Positions 61,556 through 64,000 of a DNA stretch of 64,000 nt are shown piece by piece. The notes below the pieces were generated by a model that worked only from the letters and a program-made list of their open reading frames with translations, did not search any database and was not told the DNA's origin. The stretch's first letter is position 1, and every line of letters begins with the position of its first letter. Source of the stretch: Pseudolysinimonas yzui (GTDB lineage Bacteria; Actinomycetota; Actinomycetes; Actinomycetales; Microbacteriaceae); contig NZ_BNAI01000001.1 of assembly GCF_014653215.1 (NCBI RefSeq), positions 186,001 to 250,000 on the forward strand, read 5' to 3'. Made by a program: the position numbers and the translations under genes.

Positions 61556-62184
61556 ACGTCGAGCGTCTCGCCCGGCTGGAGTTCGGTGAACGTGCCGCCG
61601 CCCTGTTCGGTCGCCCACGCCAGTCGCGCCGCCGCCATCTGTTTGCCGGCGACCGACAGCGTCATGTCGTGCACATAGAACGCGCGTTTCGGCTTCACCG
61701 CGAGCACGTAGTCCATCGCCTCGCCGATCTTGAGCCAGGGCGCCCCGATCGGGGCGGCGAGCGTGCCCACCTCGACGCCGGGCACCGCATACGAGTCGCC
61801 CGCGTAATACAGCTCGTCGTTGACGAGCACCCCGACGTTGTCGATCACCGGGATGGACTCATGGATGACGGCGTGCTTTCCGCCGAAGAACTCCAGGGCG
61901 AAGGGCCCGGCCTGCGCGGTGTCGCCCGGCGCGACGACCTCGATCGCGAGACCATCGGCCTGGTCGGCGACCCCCTGAGGTGCGAAGACCTTCGCGTCGG
62001 GGTTCTTCTCGAGGATGCGGCGCACCTGTTCGGCCGTCCAGTGGTCGGTGTGCTCATGAGTGATCACGATCGCGACGACACCGGTGATGTCGGGATGCGA
62101 CAGGAAGACGCCGGGGTCGATGACGAGGCTCTCGTCGCCGAGAGCGAGCTGCAGGGTCGCGTGTTCGTACTTGGTGATGCGCAC
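61552..62184 (-). CDS. MBL-fold metallo-hydrolase
   Basis: A 210-residue beta-lactamase-fold protein with the metal motif TIxHEHTDHW (VITHEHTDHWTAEQ, about residues 38-51). Further ligands are in ELYYAGDSYAVPG (Asp near 130) and YVHDMTLSVAG (His near 180). It belongs with UPF0173-like/UlaG-like hydrolases of unknown substrate. The GTG start has TAAAGT six bases upstream (62191-62196, minus strand). Confidence 0.88.
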   Translation of the reverse strand: MRITKYEHATLQLALGDESLVIDPGVFLSHPDITGVVAIVITHEHTDHWTAEQVRRILEKNPDAKVFAPQGVADQADGLAIEVVAPGDTAQAGPFALEFFGGKHAVIHESIPVIDNVGVLVNDELYYAGDSYAVPGVEVGTLAAPIGAPWLKIGEAMDYVLAVKPKRAFYVHDMTLSVAGKQMAAARLAWATEQGGGTFTELQPGETLDV

Positions 62185-62190
62185 GGTGCG

Positions 62191-62196
62191 ACTTTA
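62191..62196 (-). promoter_or_regulatory. -10 element of metallo-hydrolase gene, leaderless
   Basis: On the minus strand TAAAGT ends six bases before the GTG at 62184. Confidence 0.4.
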
Positions 62197-62227
62197 CCGA
62201 CGCGCCGCCGCAACAACCCGTCGTCGG

Positions 62228-62233
62228 TACGGT
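62228..62233 (+). promoter_or_regulatory. -10 element of P-type ATPase gene, leaderless
   Basis: TACGGT ends six bases before the ATG at 62240. Confidence 0.4.
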
Positions 62234-62239
62234 GTTGAC

Positions 62240-64000
62240 ATGACGGTCAGCCACGTTCATGCGCCCGATGACGGCGCGTCGCACGTGGCCGAGCATGATG
62301 ACGCGCACGACCATTCCCACCACGGCCCGAACTTCCGCGCCCTGTTCGTGATCTGCCTCGCCCTCACCATCCCGACGCTGGTGTTCTCGACCGGGCTGCC
62401 GAGCATCCTCGGTCTGTCCGGCCCCCGGTTCCCGGGCAGCGAGTTCGTCCCGGCGGCGTTCGGCACCGCGGTGCTCGTCATCGGCGGCCGGGTCTTCCTG
62501 ACCGGGGCGGTCGGCGAACTGCGCGCCCGTACGCCAGGGATGATGACGCTCATCTCACTCGCCCTCGTCGTCGCCTTCGGCTACTCGCTCGCCGGGCTGC
62601 TCGGCTTCCCGGGCATGGACTTCTGGTGGGAGCTGGCGATTCTCGTGACGATCCTGCTGCTCGGCCACTGGATCGAGACGCGCGTGATCTCGGGAACTCG
62701 GGATGCCCCCGCCGAGCCCGGCGACGACACCGCGCTCGCCGAGATCGGCCGTCTCGTCGCCGAGGCCCAGGCCGGCCGCTCGGGCGCCCAGTTGCTCGCC
62801 GATCGTGCCGCCGCGCTCCTCTTCTCCGTCGCCCTCGGTGCCGCCGCGGTCACGCTCGTCGCCTGGCTGTTCCTCAAGCCCGACGATCCGGCATTCGTCG
62901 TCGAACGGGTCGTCACCGTGCTCGTCATCGCGTGCCCGCACGCGCTCCGGCTCGCCATCCCGCTCGTCATCGCGCTCTCGACGGCGCTCGGCGCCCGCCG
63001 CGGCATCCTCGTGCGCGACCGTGCGGCGCTGGAAGAGGCGAAAGACGTGGATGTCGTGCTGTTCGACCTGACCGGCACCCTGACCGCGGGGCGGCAGGGC
63101 CTGGTGAGCATCACGCCGGCCCCCGGTGTCGACGAGGCGGAGGCGCTCGGGCTCGCCGCCGCCGTCGAGGCGAAGTCGGAGCATCCGATCGCCCGCGCCC
63201 TCGTGACCGCCGCCGGGGAGCGCGGCATCAAGATCCCGCGGTCGGCGAAGTTCGCCTCGCTCGCCGGTCGCGGCGCGTCGGCGACCGTCGGGGGTCGCGA
63301 GTTGCGCGTCGGCAGCACCCGGGTCGCGACCGAGGCGGGCATCCACCTCGACCCGTCACTCGTGCACGCCGCCCGCGACGCGAACCGCGAGGGTGCGACC
63401 GTCGTGCTTCTACTTGAGGGCGACACGGTGCTCGCGTCATTCGCGCTCGCCGACGTCGTCCGGCCCGAGTCGGCGGAGGCCGTCGCCGCACTGCAGAAGC
63501 GCGGCGTGCGCGTGGCGATGCTCACCGGCGACTCCCACGAGGTGGCGCACCACGTCGCCGGGAAGCTCGGCATCACCGAGGTGTTCGCCGAGGTGCTGCC
63601 GGCGCAGAAGTCGGCCGCGGTCGCGAAGCTGCAGGCCGGGGGAGCGCACCGCGTCGCGATGGTCGGCGACGGCGTCGACGACGCCCCGGCTCTCGCCCGC
63701 GCCGACATCGGCATCGCGATCGGCGCCGGCACCGACGTGGCGATCGAGTCGGCGGGCGTCGTGCTCGCGTCCGACGATCCGCGCGGGGTCGTCGACATCC
63801 TCACCCTCAGCCGCGCCGGGTATCGCACGATGCTGCAGAACCTCGCCTGGGCGACCGGCCACAACGTCGTCGGGCTGCCGCTCGCCGCCGGGGTGCTCGC
63901 CGGTGTCGGATTCCTCGTGCCGCCTGCCGTCGGCGCAGTCGCGATGTCGGTGTCGACGATCGTGGTCGCGCTCAACGCCCGACTGCTGCGGAGGCTGCGC
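62240..64000 (+). CDS. CPx-type P-type ATPase homologue lacking the actuator domain (3' end beyond window)
   Basis: The frame runs 587 residues to the window edge without a stop. It aligns with CopB-type copper ATPases: a His-rich N-terminus (HDDAHDHSHHG), four helices, two helices with CPH (Cys232, in IACPHALRLAIP), P and N domains with SEHPIARAL, and two final helices (GHNVVGLPLAAG, AMSVSTIVVALNA). After helix 4 the chain passes from ETRVISGTRDAPAEPG straight to DDTALAEIGRLVAEAQ, so the actuator domain with TGES is absent. The phosphorylation motif is DLTGTLT (Asp276; normally DKTGTLT) and the hinge is GDGVDDAPAL (normally GDGVND). The usual Gly after CPHAL is Arg. The frame is intact and codon use is normal. 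It is probably a pseudo-ATPase. Confidence 0.85.
   Translation, partial: MTVSHVHAPDDGASHVAEHDDAHDHSHHGPNFRALFVICLALTIPTLVFSTGLPSILGLSGPRFPGSEFVPAAFGTAVLVIGGRVFLTGAVGELRARTPGMMTLISLALVVAFGYSLAGLLGFPGMDFWWELAILVTILLLGHWIETRVISGTRDAPAEPGDDTALAEIGRLVAEAQAGRSGAQLLADRAAALLFSVALGAAAVTLVAWLFLKPDDPAFVVERVVTVLVIACPHALRLAIPLVIALSTALGARRGILVRDRAALEEAKDVDVVLFDLTGTLTAGRQGLVSITPAPGVDEAEALGLAAAVEAKSEHPIARALVTAAGERGIKIPRSAKFASLAGRGASATVGGRELRVGSTRVATEAGIHLDPSLVHAARDANREGATVVLLLEGDTVLASFALADVVRPESAEAVAALQKRGVRVAMLTGDSHEVAHHVAGKLGITEVFAEVLPAQKSAAVAKLQAGGAHRVAMVGDGVDDAPALARADIGIAIGAGTDVAIESAGVVLASDDPRGVVDILTLSRAGYRTMLQNLAWATGHNVVGLPLAAGVLAGVGFLVPPAVGAVAMSVSTIVVALNARLLRRLR

Noticed and set aside
62690-62725. Frameshift or assembly error as cause of the missing actuator domain
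   Set aside because: All three frames were considered around the junction and none carries TGES or other A-domain sequence. The frame reads cleanly across, and independent substitutions in other motifs argue for real divergence.

Overview
The window is 64 kb of high-GC DNA, packed with short intergenic gaps, frequent GTG/TTG starts and ATGA/GTGA overlaps. The gene order serA-leuB-ilvE-(other genes)-FAH family protein-gltX is typical of Actinomycetota of the order Micrococcales. Together with the composition I infer a member of Microbacteriaceae or a close relative; no marker here settles genus or species. Many genes have a TANNNT hexamer 6-8 bases before the start codon, which points to leaderless transcripts.

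Layout. 1-5139: purine/N-heterocycle oxidation (partial amidohydrolase, XdhC, a fused [2Fe-2S]/molybdopterin oxidase subunit and its FAD subunit). 5168-9874: two small membrane proteins, then serA, leuB and ilvE. 9891-12633: a SipW-type signal peptidase fused to a LamG domain, its camelysin/TasA-like partner, and a MarR regulator. 12653-19068: hydrolase, FAH-family enzyme, MFS exporter, a vapBC-type toxin-antitoxin pair, gltX, a DUF167 protein, an AraC regulator and a DUF1761 protein. 19150-21057: tRNA-Gln(CTG) followed by a small accessory patch (AbrB/RelE-like pair, Ltp-domain protein, gene remnant).

21058-34249 is an arabinan/arabinoside locus: a LacI-ThuA-Gfo/Idh arm diverges from GH51, an ABC importer without its ATPase, GH127, tatB-tatA-tatC and a DUF5060-type glycosidase. 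Three Tat translocase genes lie inside the sugar operon, and its binding protein carries a twin-arginine lipoprotein signal, so the operon may bring its own export route.

34420-47472 looks like a catabolic island. It has three TetR regulators, two acyl-CoA-dehydrogenase-fold flavin monooxygenases, a SnoaL-like protein, two NAD(P)H:FMN reductases, two split-barrel flavin reductases (one fused to an IclR-type sensor domain), an MFS carrier and a ribose-type ABC importer. One 17-bp operator occurs at both ends of its second half (41445 and 46793). Proline-rich tails recur on four unrelated enzymes. The substrate is unknown.

47717-56102 holds two sigma-factor modules tied to secreted or membrane proteins with extremely acidic, repetitive tails. 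The second sigma factor is a single chain with a zinc finger, a membrane segment and extracellular domains; it shares a promoter-like element with the acidic protein downstream. Between them lie an SRPBCC protein, a hemerythrin-domain protein, a rhomboid protease and a RimK/retropepsin-like pair. 56172-64000: pntB-pntA, a UPF0303 protein with a b-type cytochrome, a TauE/SafE permease, a metallo-hydrolase, and a CPx-type P-type ATPase that lacks its actuator domain and has altered catalytic motifs.
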